Source: Boswellia sacra (taxonomy: Eukaryota > Streptophyta > Magnoliopsida > Sapindales > Burseraceae). Taken from it: 64,000 bases of DNA. Positions 30,053-40,921 of the stretch are shown here, in pieces (the stretch's first letter is position 1; each line of letters opens with the position of its first letter). The stretch is from positions 248,001 through 312,000 of the forward strand of contig SNVD02013269.1 of the NCBI GenBank assembly GCA_013180625.2. The letters are read 5' to 3'. A program made the position numbers and the translations under genes. Under the pieces are notes generated by a model that was not told the DNA's origin, ran no database searches, and worked only from the letters and a program-made list of their open reading frames with translations.

Positions 30053-30379
30053 TAGGGTTGGCAATGGGATAGAGCGGATTCGGGGATGCAGGTACCTAGC
30101 CCCGCCCTGCTCTTTTTTTTTTTTTTTTTTCCGGCCCAGCCCCATTGCCCCTTGAAAGGGCGAGGTGGGGTGGGGCCAAAAAAAATTGAGCGAATCCAGA
30201 CCCGCCCCGCCCCGCTCTGCCATGTCCCTAAACATTTATATTTTCAAACACATCCTGAAATATTTATATTTTTGTAACCTCGTCCCTCGTAACATTTACA
30301 TCTTTACAAATAACTCCATTCTCAATTTCTTATCATATCATTTACAACTATGATCATTTTTTAACAATCATAAAAATAA

Positions 30380-31843
30380 GGGATATTAACAATTTACCCT
30401 CCAAGGTTAATCTAAAATACAAATTATCCCCTGTAATATTTAAAATTACAAATTGCCCCATGATTTTTGAATTCCGACGTTAAATTAAACGGAAAAAAAG
30501 GAGAGAGAAAAAACACTTCACAATTTTACCAAAATAACCTCATGTTCGATCATTTGATATTAACAGTTTACCCCCTGAGATTAAGCAAAAAGACAAATTT
30601 CCCCTGCACATGTTGAAATTGTAAATTATCCCTTTATTTTTGAATTTCGATATTAAATTAAGTGAAAAAAGATGAGAGAGAGGATAATATATGTTATTTG
30701 ACCAAAATACCCTTATATAAATACAAATACCTTCATTCACTTTTCTAAAATCACCTAAACACCCTTGCCTTTCTTTCTTTCTCCATCTCCTTCTCTGTCT
30801 TCCCTCTACTAGTAATCTTCACCACTTCTCCCTAGTGCTTCACCAGATCTTCCCCCCACACCTCCATCGTTTAGGGGTGGGAATTTGAATCATGACACCC
30901 AAATACGACACGAATACGACACAAACACGACGCACGATTAATAAATGGATCAAATTCATGTTGAGGGTGTTCAACATCCCAATCAGTTTAATGACATGAA
31001 TAGTTAAATATAGCTTGTCAATCATTAACATACAAGCTCATTTAATGATATAATTTTTACCTTCTTACAACATATATATTATAAAACTAAAAATTTTATA
31101 TTATAAACTAAATTAATTTACATAATAGTAAATTGTAATGATTTTAATAATTTTTTATACTAACAATTATTTGTATTCTAAAAATAATTTTAATTGATAT
31201 AAATGTATAGAATATGATATGCTATATATAATTAGATTAAACAATTGAGTAAATTATGTTAATTAAATATGACACAATTACAACACGTGGCTGACGCATT
31301 TAATAAATGTATCAAATCCGCTTTTCATGTCTTGTCACGAACAATTAAATGGGTCAACACATATGACACGAATTGTCACCCCCACGATCGTTGCTTCCTT
31401 CTCTTCATTGATGAAATTGCTTACGTCACCAATTCCTCCTCTCTCTCCTCTACTAGAACTCGGCACCGTCCAATTTCTATTTGTTAATTAAAGCTCAGAT
31501 TAAATGGTCGCTTCAATTTGGTTCAAATTTACTTTTTATTATTTATTCAATAAAGTTTTAAATATTTTTAATTATTATTGTTTTTAATTATTATTATAGT
31601 TTTCATCATAATTTTTTAATTATTTTTATCCTCGGGAGGGGGAAATTTGTATTTCGTTTAACCTCAGGGGGTAAATTGTTAAATATCCCTTAATTTTATT
31701 GCATGAGTTTTATTTTCAATAATACCACTACTCCGTTTAATTTAACGTCAGAATTCAAAAATCAATGGGCAATTTGTAATTTCAAATATTATAGGGGGTA
31801 ATTTGTATTTTTGATTAATCTTGAGGGGTAAATGTAATATCCC
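30380..31843. mobile_element. Mutator-type miniature element inside the hAT
   Basis: The left end GGGATATTAACAATTTACCC and the reverse-read right end GGGATATTACATTTACCCC begin inverted repeats that extend over 100 bp (AAATTACAAATTGCCC, TTTTTGAATT and TTAAATTAAACGG are shared). Flanking 9-bp repeats TAAAAATAA (30371-30379) and TAAAAACAA (31844-31852) match at 8 of 9, the Mutator duplication size. Additional internal copies of the end motif occur near 30555 and 31660. It carries no transposase and contains the hAT miniature element at 30872-31384. Confidence 0.75.
30872..31384. mobile_element. hAT miniature element nested in the Mutator-type element
   Basis: The left end TAGGGGTGGGAATTTG and the reverse-read right end TGGGGGTGACAATTCG are inverted repeats. 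Both sides contain ACACGAA-type subterminal motifs typical of a widespread plant hAT family. Flanking 8-bp repeats CCATCGTT (30864-30871) and CGATCGTT (31385-31392) match at 7 of 8. 513 bp, non-coding. Confidence 0.82.
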
Positions 31844-32339
31844 TAAAAACAATATATACTATGACTATTTTTTAATAATCATAAAAACAATATATCTTCA
31901 AACTAAAATCAAACATATGCACAACAACGAAATTAGCAACTAAAAAACATCATTCTATTAAAAGTTCAAGATTACCAAGTAGACAACAATTCAACAAACA
32001 AAAAAATTACAAGTTACCAACAAGTACATGACTACAACAATAATAAACACTGTAAGTAAACATGCTCATAACAATAAAAGCATACCAACATAAACATAGT
32101 AACAAGTAAATAATAAATACTGCCAACACTTCAATAAAACCAAACCAACAAGTTGATGGTACACATCAACTTCCTACATCTAACACTCCAATGAAACATT
32201 CTCACAAATATGTCATTGAACTTCATCCTTCACCATCCAATATTTCCCCACCAACCATCTCTTCTTGAGGAATTGTACCTAAAAACATAATAACCAAATT
32301 AATAACTAAATAAGAAAATTAAATAAAAAATAATAATAG

Positions 32340-34456
32340 TCAATAAGATAAACTTAATATAATAGAATGTATACCTCGCGTTTTTAGCCATAACCGATTT
32401 TGGGTACACATTAATGCCTCCAATGTTTCAGGAAGAAGTCTACAACGATGTCGACTCAAAACTCTACCACTTGTGCTAAAGGCAGACTTAGATGGAACCG
32501 TGGACATTAGGATGGCCAAAACATCTTTAGCAATAGTGAAAAATACAGGAAACTTACTTTTATTCATCTTCCATGGAAGCAAAACATCAAAGTCAGGACC
32601 ACTAACTACATGAACCTCCAAATAAATATCTAGTTCAAACTTCTTTTGTAATCCCATATTAGTACTTTCTTTAAATTTTTCATATTCAATATCAAACTCA
32701 CTCGATGCACTGTCTCCTATAACATGCACCTCCTATATATGGTAAATTTACAACAAATTCCCTTTGCTCATTACCCAAACCCAATCTACATTGATAATCT
32801 ATCACCAAGTCTTCACAAAAAGTACGTACTCCCTCAATATGCTCAAAAGCACCATCTCCATAAATCTTATTGTATACAAACTCCACCATTACCATTTTAC
32901 ACCTAGAATCCAAAATCACAGCCACAACTAACACTCCATGGATAACATTCCAATATTTTTCAAATTTTTCTATCATTGCATTAGCCATTTTTTAATCTTC
33001 TCAAAAGGAGACGTAAGCCAAGAGCTCATAGATAATCTTAACTCACCAATTTTTGAAAAAAACTTGTTTGTTGTGGGATAATTTGTTTTAGAAAAAATTT
33101 CAGTCAACTTATAAAACTTTTCCAAATGATCACACACAAGTTTTGCTGCTGACCACTCCTTATTCTTAGGCAAATTTATATATTGACTATCACGCTCCTT
33201 CAAGCGAACAAACACATCTTTATAGGCCAAAGCTGTACTCAATGTCTTATAAGTAGAGTTCTACCAAGTTTTACAATCAAGAGATAATGTTTTCTTAAAT
33301 GTCACTTTCAAGTGACTTGCCGTCTCCTCAAACTTTTCAATTCTTTTAGGTGTAGATGTCTAAAAAGCAACACTATCCCTAACCTTTTCAATGCCATTTC
33401 CAATCACTTCTAACCCATCTTTAACTATTAGGTTCAATATGTGAGCACAACACTGCATGTGAAAAAGTTTCCCACCCAACATCAAATACCTATCATCCAA
33501 TTTATCAAGTACTTGTTTTATCATAGCATCATTGGTAGAACAATTATCTACAGTTAAAGTGGATAATTTCCTTTCCAAATTCCAATCATACAAGCAATCA
33601 ACCAACACTTGTCTGAGACATTCTACCGTATATGGTGCTGGCACATATACAAACCTAACAGTTATAAACATAAAATTATGATAAACTATATTTAATATAA
33701 ATAAATCAATAAAATAAGATAAGAGTGCAACTTCGAATATATCTCAAAATCCGATTACGGAGTTTCCATAAATTGTCAATGAAATGGGCCGTTATAACCA
33801 TATATCCTTTTTTTTGGTTGCTAGAAGTCCACATGTCAGTTGTTATAGCTATCCTTCCTTGTATGTTTTCTAATAATTCCATTGTCTTCTCTTTCTCACT
33901 CTTAAACAACTTGAATATTTCATTCTTCAACGTGTTTCTACTTATAGTACCAAACAAAGGTTCAAAATTATTCATCATTTCCCTAAAGCTCTCATACTCA
34001 CAAACCGCAATGGAAGTTCATACAAAACAACCATTTTTGCAACTAGAGCCCTACAAACATCTTTATCATGGCACACCAAGTTTGTAAGAGTTCCATCACT
34101 TTGTTTTTCAAATTTCAAAATGCTTTGTTCCATTATTAGTTGATTAGCTCAACGAAATCTCTTCAAATGCTTACTTAAATGGGGGGTGTCGTCCGAAGCC
34201 CTAACAACTAATTTTGTCCTACAATGGTTACAACATGCTTTTGGCACTCCATCAATAATTAGCTTTGTAAAATGTTGCCAAACTTGTGATGTGGTCCTAG
34301 ACTTTTTGCTATGTGAGACAATTCATCATCATCTCGTTCTAGCCCTCTCTTACTAGTGGATATAGCAATATCTTCAGAGTCTTTATCAATGGTTATGTCA
34401 CCACTGGGATTTAGGGTATTTGAGATTCCTACTTCTTGTTGTGATTGTGAAGACAT
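32340..34456 (-). pseudogene. hAT transposase remnant (BED finger, RNase H fold, hATC domain)
   Basis: Read right to left, the blocks are in family order. An N-terminal leader starts at 34456. Next is a BED finger encoded about 34130-34290, with W-x-HF, then CNHC and HLSKH, in a shifted frame from the leader. The first catalytic block TTDMW is followed by TSSNQKKGY (33706-33978). Then come LTVDNCSTND and MQCCAHILNLIV (33360-33671), an in-frame stop at about 33360, a block with DCKTW, and ILDSRCKM. The C-terminal dimerisation domain ends with VPSKSAFSTSGRVLSRHR (32340-32729). At least four frame breaks or stops separate the blocks. It resembles the RICESLEEPER/DAYSLEEPER group but is a broken transposase, not an exapted gene. 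Confidence 0.88.
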
Positions 34457-36780
34457 TGTTTACCTAAAAAAAATTACAGAAATATGCAAAATTAAGATAT
34501 AATTATGGAAGAAAAACAACAAGTTTAAGAATTAAATAAAGATTAAACTATATATATATAATATAATATTTATGTAAGTCAGTAGGTAATAAATAAAAAA
34601 AACAGATAAGAACTCATGTATTATTCTTAAGTTTGTTTAATGTAAAAAATAGGTAAAGTGTGCAATATTTATGTTTATCTAATGTAATTTAAAGTTTTAT
34701 TTAAACCATGGTAAAGTATTATTCTCAAAAGGCATTAAGAGAACCAAATTAAAGCAATAAATTAACGTTTGAAGCTTCTATAAATTTTAGAAGTTTAAAC
34801 AATGTTAAAAGTTTTAACGTACATATAGCAATAGACAATATGTTAAGAGCATGCTTCCTAGAAAGTCTTTATTGTCGTTTGCATGTGGTTTCTGTGTACG
34901 ATATAAGATTGGTGCGCAAATACAATAAGAGAATAAAATAGAATATATTTCACAACAAGTGAAAAAATTAAAATTGATAAGTATAAAGGGAGTATATTCC
35001 ATTATTAAAATACACGAATCACTATTATTTAGAGTCTAACCAGTTAGGGGCTTGTTAATTTGATGAAAAGGATAAGAATGGTTGAGGATTAAAGCATTGT
35101 AATTAACAGATGATGGTTTGTCAATAGAATATATGGTCATACAACAATCATAAGCGTACAATAATAGCAAATTGTTCATATTAACACATTATTAATCAGG
35201 ATGTCTTATGCAAGAAGATTTATTATTGTGAAGAAGATAAATTAATTGCTAAACTCATTTGATGTCTTGAATTCATGGTTTTGTTTTACTTCTAAAATAT
35301 GTTCACACTTACCTAACTGAATTTGGAAGCTTATTGATTTTATTTTGTTTTGATTTATATCCAATAGGCAACTTGCTTAGAAAATATCTTTTGTGTTGTC
35401 CTTTGTGTATTTTGAAAAGATCCCCCGAGTTGCTTACATTCATGACCAGGTGATTGTTCGTGGAACCATGCATATATACATGAATGTTGGGTGACAAAAT
35501 TCATAATTGATTTTGTTTTCGGTCAACAAAATTTACTATGGATTAAAAATATAATAATAATAATATGAGAAAGTGGAACTTCATGTGCTATCCATATAAT
35601 TGGTCATAATAAATTAATGTAAAGAATTAAGAATTTGATAATGTATATATTTTTCTTTTTGGGTAATTTCTGTAATATATAAAACTGAGTTAATGCTAGA
35701 AAGTGTTCAAAACAATGTATTATTATATTGGTATTGTATGCACTATTATTGATCTCAAATTTCCTACATAACAGTTTACAAATCAACTAATATAATTAAC
35801 AAGCTAAAGCTAAAGCATTTACGATCACAACAATTTTGAGATCAACAACTAATCAACCACTACGTTACAATTTACAAATCAGCTACACTTCATGGTTTGC
35901 ATAAGCAACTAAAGGATCAGCAACTAATCAACTTACATATACATATGGACATTAATTTTGAAGTCAACCCGATTGTTAACATTGGTTCTTTAATTTTGCA
36001 CAACATAGAAAATCAAAGACTTACATCAATTAATTTTGCAACGCAGAACAAAAAATGCCAAACTTTGTTAATCATCACTTTATTGGACAAGATATAACAA
36101 TTGACAATTCAATTATACAATATATGCCAAACTTCAAACTTAAAAAAAAAAAAAAGAAATTCCAGTTCAAACTTCAAACATGCCCATGTAATGAGAACTA
36201 TCCAAGAGAGAAGTGTGAGTGTGATATGGAGGTAAGCTGCTCATAAGAGAGGAGGATGTCATTGTTGTTGTAGAGGGCACGACTAGGTACTGCGACATTG
36301 GAGCCGCGGAGAGGAGCTAGCCGAAAGAGAGGAGCCTGGGCCACTGGAGCTGCGGACGTGAGTTGGCTGTGCAAGTACTGGGACCCTGGAACTGTGGAGG
36401 GGAGCTGGTCGTGCAGTGGCTGCAAGAGAGGCGGCTGGGTCGTTGGATCTGTAGTGGCGAGCTGGCCTCGATCGCAAGAGATGCTGCAATGCTGGACCTG
36501 CAGAGGAGAGAGTCGGCGACTGGCAATAGTGGAGTGGTCCGAATAGAGGTTGCTCAGGTGAGGTTGACAAGTGATGATGGTAGAGAGACAGTGGAGTGTA
36601 TTGTGTTAGGGATCTCAGAACCGTTTTGGCGATTTAGGGTAAAATAAAAACTGAAAACATTACTTTCTTTATATATCTTAGTGAAATTTGAGGATATCCT
36701 AATATATTAAAACGTATCACAATCACCCCTAAAAAATATTTTAAATCCTAACATTTTATTTTTTTATATACACCTTTTAT
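34457..36780. other. hAT 5' region upstream of the transposase
   Basis: A leader or promoter side for the minus-strand transposase would lie here. 34460-36200 is AT-rich without genes. 36240-36610 is locally GC-rich with overlapping open frames on both strands (Ser/Pro/Arg-rich when read on the minus strand) and repeated GGAGCTG-type phrases. The frames share no family features and are probably compositional. Confidence 0.4.
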
Positions 36781-36965
36781 ACTGTACGGGGTGGGGCGGG
36801 TCAAGCAGAGCTAAGTGCTGGACGCGAGCCCGGACCCGCCCCAGAGGGGGTAACATAATTAAAGACCCAAATCCGCCCCTAAATTAAAAATAAACAGGTC
36901 AAGACCCGCCCTTAAAGTGGGGTCACAGCGAAGCCCCGGACCCGATGGGTCATTTTATCATCCTT

Positions 36966-37179
36966 AGCTATGAGATTATTATATAAGGAAGTTTCATGGT
37001 TCTAGCATTAGAGTGTGAATATATTTTGACTATTTTCTATGTTTTGAGCCACTGCGACATATAAAGATAGGCTATTTTCTTTTGGTGATCTTATTCATCG
37101 AGGAAATAGGTTGTGAGCATTAAGTTGTTTCTTAGAACCCTTGAGTATTGATATGACCCGCACGAGGGGAGGGCTAAAC
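36966..37179 (+). repeat. Left LTR of the copia-type element, part 2
   Basis: Resumes the alignment with the right LTR at AGCTATGAGATTATTATATA and continues through GTGAGCATTAAGTTG to about 37179, where similarity stops abruptly. Confidence 0.75.
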
Positions 37180-37484
37180 TAAGACTCCATAAGCTTGGTA
37201 ATCATGCTACTCTCCACTAATAGACTAACTCAACATCAAGGATCAAATAAGATTTTTCAAAGCTTGTAATGTGTGGCTAGGTAACGCGGGTATGGAAAAG
37301 GGTAAATTTTTCAGTTCAATGTACTCAAAAAGCATGTAAACTCTCTCAACTTCATAAACTTTTCACCCTCATCATCTTATATTTTCAATGCAACTCCATC
37401 AAACTTCTCATTTAAATCTCACCTCCCCTTTTTATGTTTGAACATCCCTCATTATTGTAATAATTACATGCATCACTTTCACCT
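37180..37484. repeat. 305-bp segment shared with the Athila interior
   Basis: Closely matches 42667-42973 in the same orientation, from TAAGACTCCATAAG to CATCACTTTCACCT, including CTCTCTCAACTTCATAAA and TTTTCAATGCAACTCCATCA. It lies immediately inside the truncated left LTR. Confidence 0.85.
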
Positions 37485-38181
37485 ATATGAAAATTTATGA
37501 AGAATTTCAGCATGCTATATTAATTAATTAATTAAATTATCGAGGGGAATGTGCTTAAACCCGAAGGGAGTTACCTAAGGAAGTAATCAAACCTCTATGA
37601 TTAGAGATCTATAAAGCAGGTTCAATATATAGGAACAATCCGTACTGCGTGACTTGTTAAGGACAACTATAATGACCTATCTTAGAGGAGATATGATCAT
37701 GCTCATCCCTATGGCAAATTGCTTGTTATATGTGATGTTAAGAAGGATTTTTATCCTAAATGAGTCTAAAGGCTTGACACTCTTGCGAGGTATATGTCAC
37801 ATATACCTTTTGAGGACTCACCTAATTGAGAGCGTCGTGAGGGCCACAACCATGAGAATTGGGTTGTTCTCTAAAACTTTTATGAGAATCAAGATTAAGT
37901 CCATGGCCATTAATAGTGTTAACCCACCAAAACCATGTCTTCGTCGATATTTTGTATGTGATAGTTTCAAGTCTGGTCAAGAAATCGAGTTCGAGACTTT
38001 ATTCACTCAGGTTTCTCAAATGGATACTATCAATACTAAGTATAGGTTCAAACCCAAAAATTACCTGTACTCATTGGATGACAGAAGGTTGCCCTTTATA
38101 TAGAGTTTTTATTTTATGAGTTTTTTTATATAAATATTTTATTTTGTAAAGCTTTAAAGTTGTAAACCTTTTGTGAGGGAT
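37485..38181 (+). other. Unidentified interior with a 149-codon open frame
   Basis: An open frame at 37654-38103 could encode 149 residues. It shows no reverse transcriptase, integrase, RNase H or gag motif that I recognise. Other plus-strand frames are interrupted. A purine-rich tract just before 38182 fits a polypurine primer for the right LTR. Function unknown; it may be non-coding. Confidence 0.35.
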
Positions 38182-38720
38182 TGTTGAAGATAAAAGGTTT
38201 AAAACAAACATTTACATCATGAGTTACAAAATTTATTTTGAGATTAATTCCATAAGTTACAAATATAACAAAAACATGAGTTGCAACACTTATTATTTGC
38301 AACGTTCATGTTTTTATGGCTTTTTAATTTGTAAATTACCTAAGCTATGAGATTATTATATAAAAAAGTCTCATGGTTCTAACATTGGAGTGTGAATATA
38401 CTTTAACTATTTTCTATATTTTGAGCAATTGCAATATATGAAGACAAGTTATTTTCTTCTGGTAATTGTGCTTATCGAGGAGATGGGCAGTGAGCACTAA
38501 GTTGTATCTTGGAGCCCTTGAGTACCGATATGATCTGCACAAGGAGAGGACTGTTTGGCTTTAAGACAATGCCTTTGACATACCTCCTAAGTGCTCAAGC
38601 CTTACATTTCTCATCTCTTTTCTACTTTATGTAAGTTATTTAATTTTCTATATTATTGTTTTTATGATATTATTGTTATTTTATTTATTTTATTTAAATT
38701 TATTATAAATATTCCCAACA
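38182..38720 (+). repeat. Right LTR of the copia-type element with empty hAT target site
   Basis: Starts TGTTGAAG and ends CCAACA. Positions around 38342-38360 read TAAGCTATGAGATTATT without interruption, which is the pre-insertion state of the left LTR. Confidence 0.7.
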
Positions 38721-39497
38721 ATATCTTTCATAGGTTTTACGATCACAGTGAGAAAATATGTATTATAATTAACAAGATGAAAATAATTTACAATACGAAA
38801 GATAGTTAATACAATTTTATGAATGCATTAAGCATCTCATTTGTTATATGGAGAATTTTAATTTGTATCTTAAGGATATACGTTAAATCCTTAAAGGCCG
38901 GTGTAAATTTATTTGTTTAATGATTGTTACATAATCTTTCAAAAGAATGCACAATTTTCAAGAAAATTTATATTATTTTTAAAAGAATTTATATAATTTC
39001 TTAGAGTTTAATGTACACTCTTAAATATATGTTATGATTTTTTAGGATCATTCCATGTCATTGCCATGTGTCAACTTAGGTGGCATGCTATGTTGGCTAT
39101 TTTGGAGAAAAACAAAAGAAGAAACAAGTTTATTGTTTTGAATATTTCCTATTTAACTAATTTTAGTTAGGAAAATTGTTACTGACCTTTATTTCCAGAT
39201 TTGGTTTTCAAATTAGGAAAGTGTTTTATTTAACTTAACTTTAGGAATGGTTGATTCTTCTAGTCATGTATTGAATGACCTAATGTTAGATTGCTTTCCT
39301 AGAATTTGTTCTAGGTAGGTTTAGGAAACAAATCAAGAAATCCTTATGGAATAAGAAGAAGTTGGACATGCTTTATAAATGCCAACTTTATTATGGACAC
39401 TTGATGATTTTTGGCAAGCTATTTTGAGAGAATTTTAGTGTTTTATTAGCTCTTCATGTTAGTTTATTGAATACTCAAAAGACCTTGAGCAATTAAC
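38721..39497. repeat. LTR-like fragment interrupted by the Athila element (left part)
   Basis: 39030-39497 has the look of a retrotransposon LTR: a TATAAA-like TTTATAAATGCC near 39371 and a leader with GAGAGAATTTTAG. Sequence right of 54063 (TACCAAGGGAAGTTG...) continues it in the style of LTR ends. No second copy was found in the window. Confidence 0.35.
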
Positions 39498-40782
39498 TGT
39501 TATACAAAATCCGCAAGTATACAGAATCGAATAAGTAATATAATAATGAGTAAGTTATCGTTCCCACGAGTATTGGTTATTAACTACTAAGCATAATCTA
39601 ACTATGATTTGATTTGAATAATCAATGTGGATATCAAATTTAAAGGAATTATCTAACTAATTAACTAAATTAACTACTAAGCAAAGAGATAAGATTCAAA
39701 CTAAATTGAGATAAAATCAATGGTATTAAACTCTAGGGTATCAGGTTTCACCTAAGCTATCCACTCTATTATTCGATCCAATTTAATTAATATTCATCAA
39801 TCTTGTTGCTAACTAATTTCTCTAAGGTATTTGTTGTTCTTTTTCAAGCAAGAGAATAATGTATAATTATAGTGAGAATCACATGTCTGTCTCATCTAAC
39901 AACCTATAATTATTCTTTCAGCACAAGAAATCATATACGGTTGCATAAATCACAATTATATTTCTATCTCACGAGAGTTTATGGTAAATCACTCAAGGAC
40001 TAATATAAATTAACTTCTCAGTCTAACTTATATCTCAAATCATGCAATAGTTGGGCAGACCATCACAAGCATTAAACACATGAATAACTTACTCAATAAG
40101 AAATTGAATAAACATTGATATATTGAATTAAAATAATAGAGTATCAAACTTAGCTACATCCTAACCCTAGAAAAAGAGATTTAGTTCATAATGTAAAGAA
40201 AAATAACATAAGAAAATAAAGTATCATTCATAGATTACAAAAAAGGAAGAAAAACTTAGGGGACTTGAAGATTCGTTGAAGATTCTCCTTGAATTGTGCC
40301 TCCAAGGGTTGTAGATTGCGTCCTTGCCTTCTAAGTACCTCTAATAATGCCTATGATACCCTAAAGAAGACCTAAAACTTGTCTATTTATATTCTACAAA
40401 AGAAAGAAGTTGAATTAGCTTTGCGCAGAAGCACCAGCTTTCTGGTTGTATGATGCTCTCTTGTTCTTGATCTCGCACCATTGTGCCACTTTGTGTTGCG
40501 CTGGAGCACCAAGTCTCTGATTTTGAATCTATTTTTCTGCATTTCGCGCTGCTGTGCCAACTACTTTGCGCAAGAGTGCCAACCTTCTAATTTAGAGATA
40601 TGAATTTTTCCTCTTTTGGTTTTATTTCCTTCTAGTTTTTGATGTGCTTCATTAGGAATTAAATTCTATTCCAAGAATCTACATTTAAGTTAAATAGCAC
40701 ATTATTTTCTCTTTATTTTACTCAAAAACTAATCAAAAGTTAAATTTAAGTGCATTAAATTAGTGAATAAAATTCACTAACA
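39498..40782 (-). repeat. 3' LTR of the Athila element (1285 bp)
   Basis: Starts TGTTATACAAAATCC and ends TTCACTAACA. Matches 52440-54063 along its length but has a single copy of the segment that is duplicated there. Confidence 0.9.
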
Positions 40783-40799
40783 AATACCCCCAAACTTGA
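40783..40799 (-). other. Polypurine tract next to the 3' LTR
   Basis: On the minus strand TCAAGTTTGGGGGTATT directly abuts the 3' LTR, a typical plus-strand primer tract for this lineage. Confidence 0.6.
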
Positions 40800-40921
40800 C
40801 ATTGTGCTAGTCCCCAAGCAAAACAAAAACAATCAATAGCATAAAATGAGTACGTTAGATCAAAAATTGCCCATGTCGAATCAAACTTGTGCTTAACACT
40901 GTGATTAACCTCAAAGATTGC

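Larger units (their letters stand above)
30053..36965 (-). mobile_element. hAT transposon, 6.9 kb, decayed
   Basis: The left end TAGGGTTGGCAATGGG and the reverse-read right end AAGGATGATAAAATGACCC are imperfect terminal inverted repeats of the common plant hAT type. Both subterminal zones carry several GGGGCGGG/CCCGCCCC motifs (30100-30225 and 36785-36950). Flanking 8-bp repeats are AGCTATTG (30045-30052) and AGCTATGA (36966-36973). The uninterrupted sister LTR at about 38345-38352 reads AGCTATGA once, proving the insertion point. A decayed transposase lies on the minus strand at 32340-34456. Confidence 0.88.
29860..38720 (+). mobile_element. Copia-type LTR element carrying a nested hAT stack
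   Basis: Related direct repeats lie at 29860-30052 plus 36966-37179 (left, split by a hAT element) and 38182-38720 (right). The right LTR starts TGTTGAAGATAAAA after a purine-rich tract (about 38171-38181) and ends CCCAACA. The left copy starts TATTGGAGATAAAA, aligned base for base. Flanks are ATATA (29855-29859) and ATATC (38721-38725), 4 of 5 identical. The left LTR loses similarity at 37180, about 130 bp short. The remaining interior is about 1 kb and includes a segment shared with the Athila element. No copia polymerase remains. It is a deleted or chimeric non-autonomous copy. Confidence 0.65.

Noticed and set aside
36198..36647. Overlapping GC-rich ORFs on both strands
   Set aside because: No family motifs and several frames open at once, which is what GC-rich sequence with few stops produces; it lies in the non-coding 5' side of the hAT element.
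30053..36965. Possibility that the hAT transposase is a domesticated DAYSLEEPER-like gene
   Set aside because: It is frameshifted, has stops, and lies between intact hAT termini with a target duplication, so it is a decayed transposon.
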